NCBI GenBank assembly: GCA_029263295.1
Contig: JAJCXT010000024.1
Location: 1-61,926, forward strand
Length of the DNA: 61,926 nt
Direction: 5' to 3'
Source of the DNA: Acidobacteriota bacterium
Lineage (GTDB): Bacteria > Acidobacteriota > UBA890 > WLXD01
The stretch's first letter is position 1; every line of letters begins with the position of its first letter. The position numbers were made by a program, and so were the translations under genes. Under the pieces are notes generated by a model, which was not told the origin of the DNA, did not search any database, and saw only the letters and a program-made list of their open reading frames with translations. This document shows, piece by piece, positions 8,895-18,003 of the stretch.

Positions 8895-10687
8895 ACGCTG
8901 TGCGACGTCATGTGGGGGCGCTGGTCTTCGGACTGCGACTGCTGTGGGCGGCGACCCCTGGTTTGGTGGTTTCGGGCTTCGTACTGCAGGCCGCGCAGGC
9001 GACGTTGCCGCTGGCGGCGCTGTTGATCCTGCGCGAACTCATCGATTCGCTGAACGCCGCGATGGCTCAGCCGGATCCCGCCGCGGCGCTCGCCGACCCT
9101 ACCCGGTACGCGTTGATGATCGGCGCCGTGGGTCTCGCGACGGCGGCGTTGCGGGCGATCGGCACATTGGTCACCTCGGGTCAGAGTTCCTGGCTGAATG
9201 TGCACGTCCAGGAGCTGATCCACGCCCAGTCGGTGCGCATGGATCTCGGTTACTTCGAGAACCCGGCGTTCAACGACAGTTTGCATCGTGCCCAGCGTCA
9301 AGGTGCCACGCGCCCAGGACAGGTAGCCGGGCGCGTGATGGGTCTGCTGCGTGGGGTCCTTACGGCGGCCGGCGTGGTGGTGTTGCTGGCGTCGGTCGAT
9401 CCGGTGCCCCTCATCATCCTGCTGTTGGCCTTTGGGCCCGGGTATGCGATCGGCATCCGTAACGCTGACCGCAACTACAGCTGGCACCAGCGGCGCACCG
9501 CGTCGGAGCGCATGGCCGCCGTCCTGGATCAGATGCTCACTCATTTGCCGTTCGCCAAGGAGGTGCGGTCGTATCGCCTCGGAGAACACCTGAGCGAGCG
9601 CTTCCGGAAGCTCCGCCACGAACTCGTCAGCGAGCAGATCGGTCTTGCGCGCAGGCGCGCGTTAGGCGACCTGATGAGCCAGGTGGTCGTTGTGGTGGCA
9701 CTGATCGGGACATTGATATGGGCCTTGCGGCAGACCGCTGGCGGGGTGATGAGCGTTGGCGAGTTGGTCATGTACTACGGAGCTCTGCAGCGCCTCGTCG
9801 GGGCCTCCCGCCAGGTTCGTTCAGGGGTGACGGGACTTTACGAAGACGGTCTTTTCCTCGGCAACCTGCGCGACTACCTCGAGATGCAGCCGCAGGTCGC
9901 CGAGCCGCTGCGGCCGGCGTTGTTGGCGCCGCTGGCGTCGTCGATCGATTTCCATCACGTCTCGTTCACCTACCCGGGGGGGAATCATCCGGCGCTGTCC
10001 GATGTGAGCCTGACCATCAGGGAGGGAGAGGTCGTTGCCCTCGTGGGTCCCAACGGCTCAGGTAAGAGCACGCTCGTGAAACTCCTCAACCGGCTCTATG
10101 ACCCGGCGGCAGGTCGCGTCGAGTGGGACGGTCGGGATATCCGTGAGCTGGGCCTGGATCGCTACCGGAGCCAGTTCGCCACCGTATTTCAGGACTTCGC
10201 GCGGTTTCCGCTGACCGCGACGGAGAACATCGGCTTCGGCGACATCGATCGGCTTGACGACATCGATAGCATTCGCGCGGCGGCGGGACGGTCTGATGTG
10301 CTCCAGCTGCTGGATGCGCTCCCCGACGGTATCGACACACCGCTGAATCGCTGGCTGCACGACGGCGCCGAGCTGAGCGGCGGCGAGTGGCAGCGGGTGG
10401 CTCTCGCTCGAGCGTTCTTCTCCGACGCTCCGATCGTGATTCTCGACGAGCCGACGGCGTCGATGGATGCCCTGCTGGAAGCGGCGATCTTCGACCGCTT
10501 TCGCGAGCTCATGCGAGGCCGCACGACAGTGCTGATAAGCCACCGACTCGCCAGCGTTCATGCTGCCGACCGGATCCACGTGCTCGAAGCGGGACGGCTG
10601 GTCGAGACCGGCACGCACGATGAACTCATCGATAACGCGGGACTGTATGCGTCGATGTACCATGCCCAGGCTTCACGCTACCGTTAG
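8891..10687 (+). CDS. ABC exporter (fused membrane and ATPase domains)
   Basis: A 598-residue half-transporter with an N-terminal six-helix membrane domain and a C-terminal ATPase. Walker A is GPNGSGKST (about residue 386), the signature LSGGEWQRVALARA, Walker B VILDEPTAS and the H-loop ISHRLA. The start is a TTG whose bases overlap the stop of the glycosyltransferase gene (TTGA). There is no N-terminal C39 peptidase domain, so leader removal must come from another enzyme, presumably the B2 protein downstream. It is the likely exporter (lasso D protein) that secretes and gives immunity to the peptide. The substrate assignment rests on context. Confidence 0.88.
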   Translation: MNAVRRHVGALVFGLRLLWAATPGLVVSGFVLQAAQATLPLAALLILRELIDSLNAAMAQPDPAAALADPTRYALMIGAVGLATAALRAIGTLVTSGQSSWLNVHVQELIHAQSVRMDLGYFENPAFNDSLHRAQRQGATRPGQVAGRVMGLLRGVLTAAGVVVLLASVDPVPLIILLLAFGPGYAIGIRNADRNYSWHQRRTASERMAAVLDQMLTHLPFAKEVRSYRLGEHLSERFRKLRHELVSEQIGLARRRALGDLMSQVVVVVALIGTLIWALRQTAGGVMSVGELVMYYGALQRLVGASRQVRSGVTGLYEDGLFLGNLRDYLEMQPQVAEPLRPALLAPLASSIDFHHVSFTYPGGNHPALSDVSLTIREGEVVALVGPNGSGKSTLVKLLNRLYDPAAGRVEWDGRDIRELGLDRYRSQFATVFQDFARFPLTATENIGFGDIDRLDDIDSIRAAAGRSDVLQLLDALPDGIDTPLNRWLHDGAELSGGEWQRVALARAFFSDAPIVILDEPTASMDALLEAAIFDRFRELMRGRTTVLISHRLASVHAADRIHVLEAGRLVETGTHDELIDNAGLYASMYHAQASRYR

Positions 10688-10711
10688 CGCGCCCAGCTTC
10701 CCCCTGAGTCC

Positions 10712-11695
10712 ATGACCTACGCCTACGACGCTTACCATCTGCGCTTCGAGATGCCCTTCGAGTGTCCCGAACTGGCGCCCGCCCCCGACGACGGCGGCGC
10801 TCCCGACGTTAGGGTGGTCTACGGCGATGTGCCGGACTCGATTGAGTCCGACAAGGCCGGAGTCGTCTACCAGGCCAACCCGGAGCAGTTCCTGCTCAAG
10901 CTCGACGGCGTGGCGAATTATCTAGTCGATGGCAGCGAGATGATCACCATCGAGCGGGCCCCGGATTCCGACGATGCGAGCGTGCGGATTTTCCTCCTCG
11001 GCTCGTGCCTGGCGGCGGTGCTCCACCACCGCGAGATGCTCGCGCTACATGCGAGCGCCATCTACACCGACGAGGGCGCGGTTCTGTTCATGGGCGCCTC
11101 GGGAAACGGCAAGAGCACCACGTTGAGGGCGTTCCTCGACCGCGGTTATCGCATGCTCTCGGATGACGTCGTGGCCATCGTGCTCGATGACGATGGCAAT
11201 CCGCTGGCATTGCCCGGCTATCCGCAGACGAAGCTCTGGGCCGACACCGCCGAGAAGTTCGAGATCGACACCGAGCCGCTGCGGCAGGTTCGCCCGAACA
11301 TGAAGAAGTTCGCGGTGCCCACACACGAGCAGTTCGTCGCCCAGGCCGTGCCACTGCGGGCGCTCTACGTGCTCATGTCGGTGAACCGCGACGTGTTCGA
11401 TATCCACCAGATCGAGAACACGGCCGCGTTCCGCTCGGTTCTCAATCAGACGTACCGTCGCATGTTCCTGCCCGGCCTCGGCATGCAGGCGACGCATTTT
11501 GCGCTGGCCACAAAGGTCGCCGCCACGGTGCCGGTGAAGCGCATCCGGCGCCCGAACGCCGGCTTCACCGCGCGCAAGCTCGCCGACATGATTGAACTCG
11601 ACCTGGCCGGCAGGTATGAGGCGCCCGAAGAGGACGAGGATGCCACGCTCGCAGCCTTCGTGGCCGCGCAGGAAGCCGCGGCAGGCGCCGAGTAG
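10712..11695 (+). CDS. HprK-like kinase of a lasso-peptide cluster
   Basis: A 327-residue protein related to HPr kinase. The P-loop GASGNGKST is at residues 128-136, preceded by LHASAIYTDEGAVLF and followed by MLSDDVVAI, the usual HprK-like core. The first 110 residues resemble those of RiPP-associated kinases, not true HPr kinases, and no HPr gene is near. In paeninodin-type lasso clusters such kinases phosphorylate the side chain of the C-terminal Ser of the precursor. Both candidate precursors in this window end in Ser (15693 and 54311), which fits that role. The reaction is inferred, not shown. Confidence 0.82.
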   Translation: MTYAYDAYHLRFEMPFECPELAPAPDDGGAPDVRVVYGDVPDSIESDKAGVVYQANPEQFLLKLDGVANYLVDGSEMITIERAPDSDDASVRIFLLGSCLAAVLHHREMLALHASAIYTDEGAVLFMGASGNGKSTTLRAFLDRGYRMLSDDVVAIVLDDDGNPLALPGYPQTKLWADTAEKFEIDTEPLRQVRPNMKKFAVPTHEQFVAQAVPLRALYVLMSVNRDVFDIHQIENTAAFRSVLNQTYRRMFLPGLGMQATHFALATKVAATVPVKRIRRPNAGFTARKLADMIELDLAGRYEAPEEDEDATLAAFVAAQEAAAGAE

Positions 11696-11697
11696 CC

Positions 11698-12609
11698 GTG
11701 GCCGGGATCGTCTGGCTCGCTTCCTATCCGAAATCGGGCAACACCTGGACACGCGCGCTCCTCGCGAATTACATTCGCGACTTCGACGAGCCGGTCCACA
11801 TCAACAACCTCGGCGGCGGCCCTATCGCTTCCGCGCGCCAGGCGTTCGATGACAATGTGGGAGTGGAGGCCGCAGATCTGCTGCCCGAGGAGGTCGAACG
11901 CTACCGGCCGGGGGTCTATGAGCAGATTGCCGCGGAGCTGGCGGAGCGCGACAACCCCAGCTTCCTGAAGGTGCACGACGCCTATACCTACAACGCGGAG
12001 GGCGTGCCGCTGATGTCGAAGGCCGCCACGCAGGCGAGCCTCTATATCGTCCGTAATCCTCTCGATGTGGCGGTGTCGTTCGCGCATCACTCCGGCGTGA
12101 AGGTCGCCAAATCCGTCAAGTGGATGAATCAGGAAGACTTCTCATTCGTCGGCCGCGACGACAGGGTCTTCAACCAGCTCAAGCAGCGACTGTTGACCTG
12201 GAGTGGGCACGTGAGCAGCTGGATCGACGAGCCGGGCCTGAACACGCTGATCGTCCGTTTCGAGGACCTCAAAGCCGACACGGTGGGGACCTTCGGGCGA
12301 GTGGTTCGGCACGCGGGCTTCGAGTACGACGAGGCACGGGTCGAGAAGGCGGTCGACTTTGCCAGCATTGCCCGCTTGCAGGAGCAGGAGGCCGAACATG
12401 GCTTCGGAGAGAAGCCGTTCGGCATGAAATCGTTCTTCCGCCGTGGCAAGGTAGGCGGCTGGCGCGAAGAACTGGGCGAAGAACTGGCGGCGAAGGTGAT
12501 CGCCGACCACGGCGACGTGATGCGCAGATTGGGTTACCTGGACGAGACTGGACACGTTGTGCTCGACGAGTTACCAGCGGAGATCCAAACAGGAGAGAAG
12601 GTCAGATGA
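11698..12609 (+). CDS. Sulfotransferase domain protein
   Basis: A 303-residue cytosolic-type sulfotransferase. The PAPS 5'-phosphosulfate loop is YPKSGNTW at residues 10-17, and the 3'-phosphate region is YIVRNPLDVAVSFAHHSG. The C-terminal GKVGGWREELGEELAAKV matches the family's GxxGxWK loop. The start is a GTG two bases after the kinase stop. Its stop overlaps the B1 start (ATGA), so it is coupled to the maturation genes. It probably transfers sulfate from PAPS to a hydroxyl of the peptide or of an added sugar. The acceptor is not known. Confidence 0.85.
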   Translation: MAGIVWLASYPKSGNTWTRALLANYIRDFDEPVHINNLGGGPIASARQAFDDNVGVEAADLLPEEVERYRPGVYEQIAAELAERDNPSFLKVHDAYTYNAEGVPLMSKAATQASLYIVRNPLDVAVSFAHHSGVKVAKSVKWMNQEDFSFVGRDDRVFNQLKQRLLTWSGHVSSWIDEPGLNTLIVRFEDLKADTVGTFGRVVRHAGFEYDEARVEKAVDFASIARLQEQEAEHGFGEKPFGMKSFFRRGKVGGWREELGEELAAKVIADHGDVMRRLGYLDETGHVVLDELPAEIQTGEKVR

Positions 12610-12914
12610 CCGAAGAAGAGACCGAGCTGACCGCCGCCAGTGTCCTGGAGCGCAACAACGAGATCATGACCGCCGAGATGGGCGAGGAACTCGTGATGTT
12701 GCACATCGACCAGGGCAGCTACTTTGGCCTCGATGAGATCGGCCGCGAGATCTGGGCGCGCATCGAGAAGCCGACCTCGATGGGCGACCTGTGCGCGGCA
12801 TTGCAGGCGGAGTACGACGCGGAGGCCGAGACCGTGGAAACCGACGTCAAGACTTTCATCACTCGCCTGATGCGCAACGACCTGGTGACGATCGATGGGG
12901 AAAAGGTGGCGTAG
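12606..12914 (+). CDS. Lasso B1 / PqqD-like leader-binding protein
   Basis: A 102-residue PqqD-family protein, the RiPP recognition element (RRE) that grips precursor leaders. The ATG at 12606 overlaps the sulfotransferase stop. The hallmark is the strand-helix pattern MLHIDQGSYFGLDEIGREIW followed by CAALQAEYDAEAETVETDV. In lasso clusters B1 binds the leader motif Y/W-x-x-P-x-[LIV] and delivers it to protease B2. Both precursors in the window carry a fitting W-R-A-P-x-[LV] motif. The gene overlaps B2 by 20 bases, as expected for a split B protein. Confidence 0.88.
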   Translation: MTEEETELTAASVLERNNEIMTAEMGEELVMLHIDQGSYFGLDEIGREIWARIEKPTSMGDLCAALQAEYDAEAETVETDVKTFITRLMRNDLVTIDGEKVA

Positions 12915-13389
12915 GCTCGCCCGTTTTCTCGGTCGATCACCGCACCAGAAACTGCTCCTGTTCGAGTCCACCACGCTGCTGGCCTGGTCGCGACTGCAGG
13001 TACGCACTGTGCCGTTCAAGTGGATCGGCAATCGGCTGGGCACGATGCACGTGGAATGTTTCGAGGAGGTCGACGACACGGCGATGGCGCGGGCCCGCGA
13101 GGTCGCCTGGGCGGTGAACGCCGCGGCACGCCACACCTGGTGGACGAGCAACTGTCTGCCCCGCGCCATGACCGCCCATCGCATGCTCGCGCGGCGCGGC
13201 TTGCCGACGACCGTCTATCTCGGCGCGGCCAAGGAAGATCCCGAAACGATGATCGCGCATGCCTGGCTGCGCTGCGGCAAGGCGCTCCTCACCGGCGGGC
13301 CGGGTCACCGGCGCTACACCGTTGTGGCAACCTTCGCCAGCTATTCTGACGAGTCGGTCTGGCCGCGTGCACAGACGCGCGCACCCTGA
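12895..13389 (+). CDS. Lasso B2 leader peptidase (transglutaminase-like fold)
   Basis: A 164-residue cysteine protease of the Transglut_core3 family, which removes the leader from lasso precursors. The catalytic Cys is C87 in SNCLPRAMTAHRML and the His is H122 in IAHAWLRCG. The usual Asp of the triad is not obvious: the residues after H122 (LRCGKALLTGG) hold no acidic residue. The start ATG at 12895 lies inside the B1 gene, giving a 20-base overlap and coupling. The length is typical. The enzyme is probably active, but the third residue deserves a structural check. Confidence 0.85.
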   Translation: MGKRWRRLARFLGRSPHQKLLLFESTTLLAWSRLQVRTVPFKWIGNRLGTMHVECFEEVDDTAMARAREVAWAVNAAARHTWWTSNCLPRAMTAHRMLARRGLPTTVYLGAAKEDPETMIAHAWLRCGKALLTGGPGHRRYTVVATFASYSDESVWPRAQTRAP

Positions 13390-13449
13390 GGCTCTCACTC
13401 ACCTTCTGCACGCCGTTCCGCCCCGACGGTTCACCCAAGGCTCCGATTC

Positions 13450-15366
13450 ATGAGCGCAATCTGCGGACGACTTCACCTCGATGGTTCTCCGGTGGACACC
13501 GGGCGGATCCAGGCGAGCCTCGACGCCATGGCGCGATACGGCCCTGACGGCGCAGGCCAGTGGAGCGAGGGCGCCGTCGCGTTCGGACACCAGTTGCACG
13601 CGCTGCTGCCGGAGTCCGTGGGGATATCGCATCCGATCCATCTGTCGGGGCCCGACCTGACGATCACCGCCGACGCGCGCATCGACAACCGCGAAGATCT
13701 GGCACGCGCGCTTGGACTCGAGAACGCCGAGGTGGCCGACTGGACCGACGAGCGGTACATCCTGGCGGCCTACGAGAAGTGGGGCATCGACTGTGTCGAG
13801 AAGCTGCTGGGTGACTTCGCCTTTGCCTTGTGGGACGCACGCAACCGCAGGCTTGTCCTGGCCCGTGACTTCATCGGTGCGCGGCCGCTCTACTACGCCG
13901 CGGACGGCAAGCGCGTGGCGTTCGCCAGCGATGTCCGCGGCGCCCTGGAGGCGGCCGGTCTGCCGCAGCACCTGGACCCGGACTCTCTGCGCGAGCAGTT
14001 CTACCGTGGCGCACAGCAGAACAAGGAACGCACGTTCTTCAAGGATCTGGCGAAACTGCCGCCCGGGCACTGGCTAACGGCCGACGAGTCCGGCGTGCGC
14101 AAACATCGTTATTGGGATCCCGCGAACGTCCCGGGCCGCCGGGTAGGCTCCGAGGACAACGCGATCGCCGAGATTCTCGAACTCGTGACCGAGGCAACGC
14201 GCTGCCGAACGCGCAGCACCCGGCCGGTGGGGGCACACGCCAGCGGCGGGCTCGACTCTTCCACACTTGCGGTCCTGGCCGCTCGCATCCTGCGCGAATC
14301 GGACCGCTCTCTGACCGCCATCAACTGGGCACCGCCTTTCACCGACGCCGACCTGCCGCTCGATCCGGACAAGGACGAGCGCGCCACCGTCGAGGCGCTG
14401 GTGCAGGCCGAACCGAACATCGAGTCGTGCTACACGCCGATCACAGCGGCAGACCTGGCGGACGGCTGGGCCGCCGACATCACGGTGCATCCGAACACCA
14501 CCCTGCGCTGGGAGTATCGCGCCAGCAGGGAGGCAGCTTCTCGCGGTGTAGGGGTCGTGCTGTCTGGATGGGGTGGTGACGAGACCATTGCTTTCAACGG
14601 CCGCGGCTTCTTCTCCGACCTGGCGCGGCGAGGCCGCTGGGTCAGGTTGGCGCGCGAACTGCATCTGAGATCACAGATTCACCCGGTGAAGTACTGGGGC
14701 CTGCGCCGCAAGGTGATCCTGCCGTTGATGTCCGACGGCATGGTGAGGACGCTTCTACCGAAGCACGCCGAATCGCGCACGAACAAGAGCCTGGCCAATT
14801 GTCTGACCCCCGAACTGCGCACCCTCATGGAAGGCATCGAGCCGGAGCCCAAGAGCGGCCGCGAGCGTCCTGGACGCCGACACATGCAGGAAGTGCTCCT
14901 CGAACTCGGCCATCTCAACCACCGCGCCGAATCGTGGAACGACCACGGTGCCAACCTGAACATCGAGTACCGGTTCCCCGTGCTCGATCAGCGTGTGGTG
15001 GAGTTCTCCCTCGGCGGCCCTGACTGGCTGTTCTTCAACAACGGCTGGAAGCGCTACGCCTTTCGCAAGTCGATGGAAGGCCTGGTGCCGGCCGACGCTC
15101 AGTGGAAGAAGCGCAAGGGCGATCCGGCCATGGTCGCGGGCATGGGCGCACACGTCGAGCCCGCCAAGGAGCTCCAGCGCCTGGCCATCCTGGCCCGCGA
15201 ACCCATGGTCCGCGAGGCCGGCCTTCTCGACTACGACGCGTTTCTCGACGGCTATGACAACGACCGTACGAACGCTCAACAGCTGCAGGCCGGCGGCTCT
15301 CGTCCTGCGCTCCAGGGGAGCCAGTGGGTCACCTGGCTGGCGTTCGCGACGGGGACCATGGGCTAG
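13450..15366 (+). CDS. Lasso C-type cyclase (asparagine synthetase homologue)
   Basis: A 638-residue asparagine synthetase B-like enzyme. The N-terminal glutaminase-like domain starts MSAICGRLHLDG, with Cys at position 5 and not at 2, so glutaminase activity is unlikely, as in lasso cyclases. The synthetase domain has the PP-loop SGGLDSS at residues 265-271 and SGWGGDE further on. In lasso clusters such proteins adenylate an Asp/Glu side chain of the core and join it to the new N-terminus as a macrolactam. It follows B1 and B2 and precedes the precursor gene. A true asparagine synthetase is less likely in this context. Confidence 0.85.
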   Translation: MSAICGRLHLDGSPVDTGRIQASLDAMARYGPDGAGQWSEGAVAFGHQLHALLPESVGISHPIHLSGPDLTITADARIDNREDLARALGLENAEVADWTDERYILAAYEKWGIDCVEKLLGDFAFALWDARNRRLVLARDFIGARPLYYAADGKRVAFASDVRGALEAAGLPQHLDPDSLREQFYRGAQQNKERTFFKDLAKLPPGHWLTADESGVRKHRYWDPANVPGRRVGSEDNAIAEILELVTEATRCRTRSTRPVGAHASGGLDSSTLAVLAARILRESDRSLTAINWAPPFTDADLPLDPDKDERATVEALVQAEPNIESCYTPITAADLADGWAADITVHPNTTLRWEYRASREAASRGVGVVLSGWGGDETIAFNGRGFFSDLARRGRWVRLARELHLRSQIHPVKYWGLRRKVILPLMSDGMVRTLLPKHAESRTNKSLANCLTPELRTLMEGIEPEPKSGRERPGRRHMQEVLLELGHLNHRAESWNDHGANLNIEYRFPVLDQRVVEFSLGGPDWLFFNNGWKRYAFRKSMEGLVPADAQWKKRKGDPAMVAGMGAHVEPAKELQRLAILAREPMVREAGLLDYDAFLDGYDNDRTNAQQLQAGGSRPALQGSQWVTWLAFATGTMG

Positions 15367-15486
15367 CCCGTCCACCTGGCCGTGAGTCACCTGAGCAGGC
15401 GGTCTCACGTAGACTTAGCCTCGCTCAGAAGACCGAAAGTAGCTCAATTCGACAACAACTCTGTTCCATTCAAGAGAGGAGATCGT

Positions 15487-15693
15487 GTGTTCCCGAACCA
15501 ACGAGAAGGCAAAAAATGGCGTGCCCCACGCCTGACCAGCCTTGATCCGCAGTCCACGGCCGGGATTGGAACAGGTACGTCACACACGGGCACAGAAGCA
15601 GGAGCCATGTTCACAATGAAACCGACGGCTGCGGTCGAAGTTGACGCGATGGCTTGTTTTTCTACTGGCCCTGGTCCCGCGGGAGCCAGCTGA
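15487..15693 (+). CDS. RiPP precursor peptide 1 (lasso/azole hybrid candidate)
   Basis: A 68-residue precursor. The GTG at 15487 is chosen because GAGAGGAGA lies five bases upstream; an earlier in-frame start at 15382 would give 103 residues but has no such site. The leader carries GKKWRAPRLTSLD (residues 8-20), matching the lasso leader motif Y/W-x-x-P-x-L, then S-T-A-G. The core region contains GTSHTGTE (30-37), a single Cys at 57 and a C-terminal STGPGPAGAS ending in Ser68. G30 to E37 spans eight residues, as in a lasso ring. If Thr24 marks position -2, the core instead starts at G26 and the Glu is at 12. The gene lies between the cyclase and YcaO genes. A related peptide is encoded at 54311-54547. 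The product itself is inferred. Confidence 0.75.
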   Translation: MFPNQREGKKWRAPRLTSLDPQSTAGIGTGTSHTGTEAGAMFTMKPTAAVEVDAMACFSTGPGPAGAS

Positions 15694-15849
15694 CCGTCAC
15701 GCACGATGAGGTTCGACTCCAGTACGCGATGCCGTCGAGATCCTCCCGGCGGCCGGTGGCCGCTTGTCCCTTACCAGGGCTTCGATGCCGACATAGGGGA
15801 TGGGGGTGCGGCCGTTGGCGTCGACCTGATGATATCGCCGGGGTAGGAA

Positions 15850-17997
15850 ATGTCTGCTGGATTGGAGTTCTTGACCGCGCCGATTGCGCTGCGCGCCGGC
15901 GTTCTCCGGACGACCCTCGAGGATGGCGCCGTGGTGCTGTCCGACCCCGACCGGGTAACAGTGTTCGATGCCGTGGTGGAGAAGGCGGTCTTGCCGCTGA
16001 TCGACGGCGAGCGGACGGGTAGTGCGCTGGCGACCGCTGCTGCTGAGGTCGGCTGCGGGAATTTCGACGTGGTGGAGGCGCTGCTGCGGTTGCAGTCGGC
16101 TGGCTGGATCGAGGTGGTGAGGGCTCCGATTCGCGTGGCGGTGGTCGGAATCGCTGCGGCCGTGGAGGCGCTCAGGGAGGGAATCGGGGCAGCCGCTGGT
16201 CTCACGCTTGAAGGTGACGGCGCGGAGGTGACCGTGGTGATCGCCCGCGACTACCTCGACGAGGCTGTGGCGGAACTGGCAAGGGAGTCGAGTGGGCCGG
16301 TGCTTCTGTGTCGGCCGGCGGGAGAGGACTTGTGGATCGGGCCTGTGCTCGTACCGGGCGAGACGGCGTGTTGGGACTGTCTGGCCCATCGGCTCAGACG
16401 CAATCGCGAAGGCCTCGCGCTGCTGGCTGCGGACGCGCCGGAGGATGCCGCCTCCGCGGCGGCGCTGGTTGATCTGCTGGTGGCCCAACTCCGGGAGTAT
16501 GGCCGCTCTGCGCGAGAGCACCAGCTGCGCGGGCTGCTCGTAACGGTCGATACGACGAGGTTGACGAGTTCGCGCCACGTGGTGACCCGCCGCCCACAGT
16601 GCGCGCATTGCGGGGATCCGACGGCCGAGCCGGCGCCGGTGCGGTTGGCCGAGCGTCCTCGGGTCGGCGACGGTGAGTCCGGATTTCGGGCAGTCGGCCC
16701 CGAGGACCTGCTGCGCGACTACAACCACCACGTGAGCCCGATCACCGGCATTGCGAAGGGTATCTGGCGGGTGGGCGACGAGGACGCGGTGCACGTGTAC
16801 CGGGCGCCGCACATGTCGAACCATCCCGCCGCCGACTGGGGAGAATTCCGCGGTCGTGGCAGAAACGCCGCCGGGGGCAAGGGCACCACTGCCGTGCAGG
16901 GACGCGCTAGCGCGCTGGGGGAATCGCTCGAGCGCTACTCGTCCGTGTGGGATGGCACCGAACCCACGGAAACGGCGAGTTTCGTGGAGATGGCCGCGCG
17001 CAGCGAACCGATCCTGCATCCTCGCGAGTGCATGCTGTTCAGCGACGCGCAGTACGCGGATCGCAAGGTGATCAATGCCAACAAGAAGTCGTTCAAGGAG
17101 AGCGTGCCCAAGCTCTACGAGGACGATCGCCAGATCCACTGGTCGAAGATCTGGTCGCTCACGCAAGGGCGCTGGGTCTGGGCTCCGGCAGCCTACGTGT
17201 ACTTCGGCGCACCGCAGAAGAAGCACTACGTGATCGGGGAATCCAACGGCAACGCGGCGGGCGCCTCGATCGAAGATGCGGTGCTGCAGGGTTTCCTGGA
17301 GCTCGTCGAGCGCGACAGCGTGGCGCTGTGGTGGTACAACGCGCTCCCGAAGGCAGGTGTTCGGTTGGACGGAATCGATGACGCCTATATCGACCCGCTA
17401 CGGCAGCACTTCGCCAGGCTGGGCCGAGAGTTCTGGGTGCTCGATCTCACCGCGGATCTCACCGTGCCGGCCTTCGTCTGTGTCAGCCGACGCCTGGGTG
17501 ATGGCCCGGACGAGGTGACGATGGGATTCGGCGCGCATGTTGATCCCCGCGTCGGGATCCTCCGCAGCATCGCCGAGATGAATCAGCTGATGCCCGCCGC
17601 GCTGCGCGAGATCGATCGCCCCGACCGGCCGGTCGAGGAGATCGAGGACGACGGCACCTCGGCGCACCTGCTTGTCGACGAGACGCCGTATCTGACCCCC
17701 GATCCGAACCAGCCGGAAAGGACGCTGGGCGACTTCGAGACACTGGACGACGAGGATCTCGGCCGCATCGCGCGACAGTGCCAGGCGCTCGTCGAGAGCG
17801 CCGGCACGGAGATGCTCGTGCACGACCTCACCCGGCCCGATGTCGGCTTGCCGGTGGTGAAGGTGGTGGTCCCAGGCATGCGCCACTTCTGGCCCCGCTT
17901 CGCTCCCGGCCGCCTCTACGACGTGCCGGTCCAGATGGGCTGGCTCGACCGTGCGTTGACCGAGCAAGAACTGAACCCGGTGAAGCTCAACGGCTGA
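15850..17997 (+). CDS. YcaO cyclodehydratase fused to an E1-like leader-binding domain
   Basis: A 715-residue heterocycle-forming enzyme. Residues 1-90 look like a winged-helix leader-binding module. An ocin/ThiF-like domain follows, with a probable zinc site formed by C174, C177 (CWDCLAHRLRR) and C251, C254 (CAHC). The YcaO domain has the ATP-binding region AAGGKG (340-345) and QGRASALGESLERYS (350-364). Such C-D fusions turn Cys, Ser or Thr of a RiPP core into azolines using ATP. The C-terminus lacks the proline-rich end seen in many family members (it ends NPVKLNG). It lies 156 bases after precursor 1, which supplies many Ser and Thr and one Cys. Confidence 0.9.
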   Translation: MSAGLEFLTAPIALRAGVLRTTLEDGAVVLSDPDRVTVFDAVVEKAVLPLIDGERTGSALATAAAEVGCGNFDVVEALLRLQSAGWIEVVRAPIRVAVVGIAAAVEALREGIGAAAGLTLEGDGAEVTVVIARDYLDEAVAELARESSGPVLLCRPAGEDLWIGPVLVPGETACWDCLAHRLRRNREGLALLAADAPEDAASAAALVDLLVAQLREYGRSAREHQLRGLLVTVDTTRLTSSRHVVTRRPQCAHCGDPTAEPAPVRLAERPRVGDGESGFRAVGPEDLLRDYNHHVSPITGIAKGIWRVGDEDAVHVYRAPHMSNHPAADWGEFRGRGRNAAGGKGTTAVQGRASALGESLERYSSVWDGTEPTETASFVEMAARSEPILHPRECMLFSDAQYADRKVINANKKSFKESVPKLYEDDRQIHWSKIWSLTQGRWVWAPAAYVYFGAPQKKHYVIGESNGNAAGASIEDAVLQGFLELVERDSVALWWYNALPKAGVRLDGIDDAYIDPLRQHFARLGREFWVLDLTADLTVPAFVCVSRRLGDGPDEVTMGFGAHVDPRVGILRSIAEMNQLMPAALREIDRPDRPVEEIEDDGTSAHLLVDETPYLTPDPNQPERTLGDFETLDDEDLGRIARQCQALVESAGTEMLVHDLTRPDVGLPVVKVVVPGMRHFWPRFAPGRLYDVPVQMGWLDRALTEQELNPVKLNG

Positions 17998-18003
17998 GGT
18001 CGT

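Noticed and set aside
15382..15486. Longer start for precursor 1 (103 residues)
   Set aside because: No ribosome site precedes 15382, while the GTG at 15487 has one at ideal distance. The added residues have no leader-like features.
15706..15846. 46-codon plus-strand ORF between precursor 1 and YcaO, considered as another precursor
   Set aside because: It has no ribosome site, no W-x-x-P leader motif and no match to either precursor.
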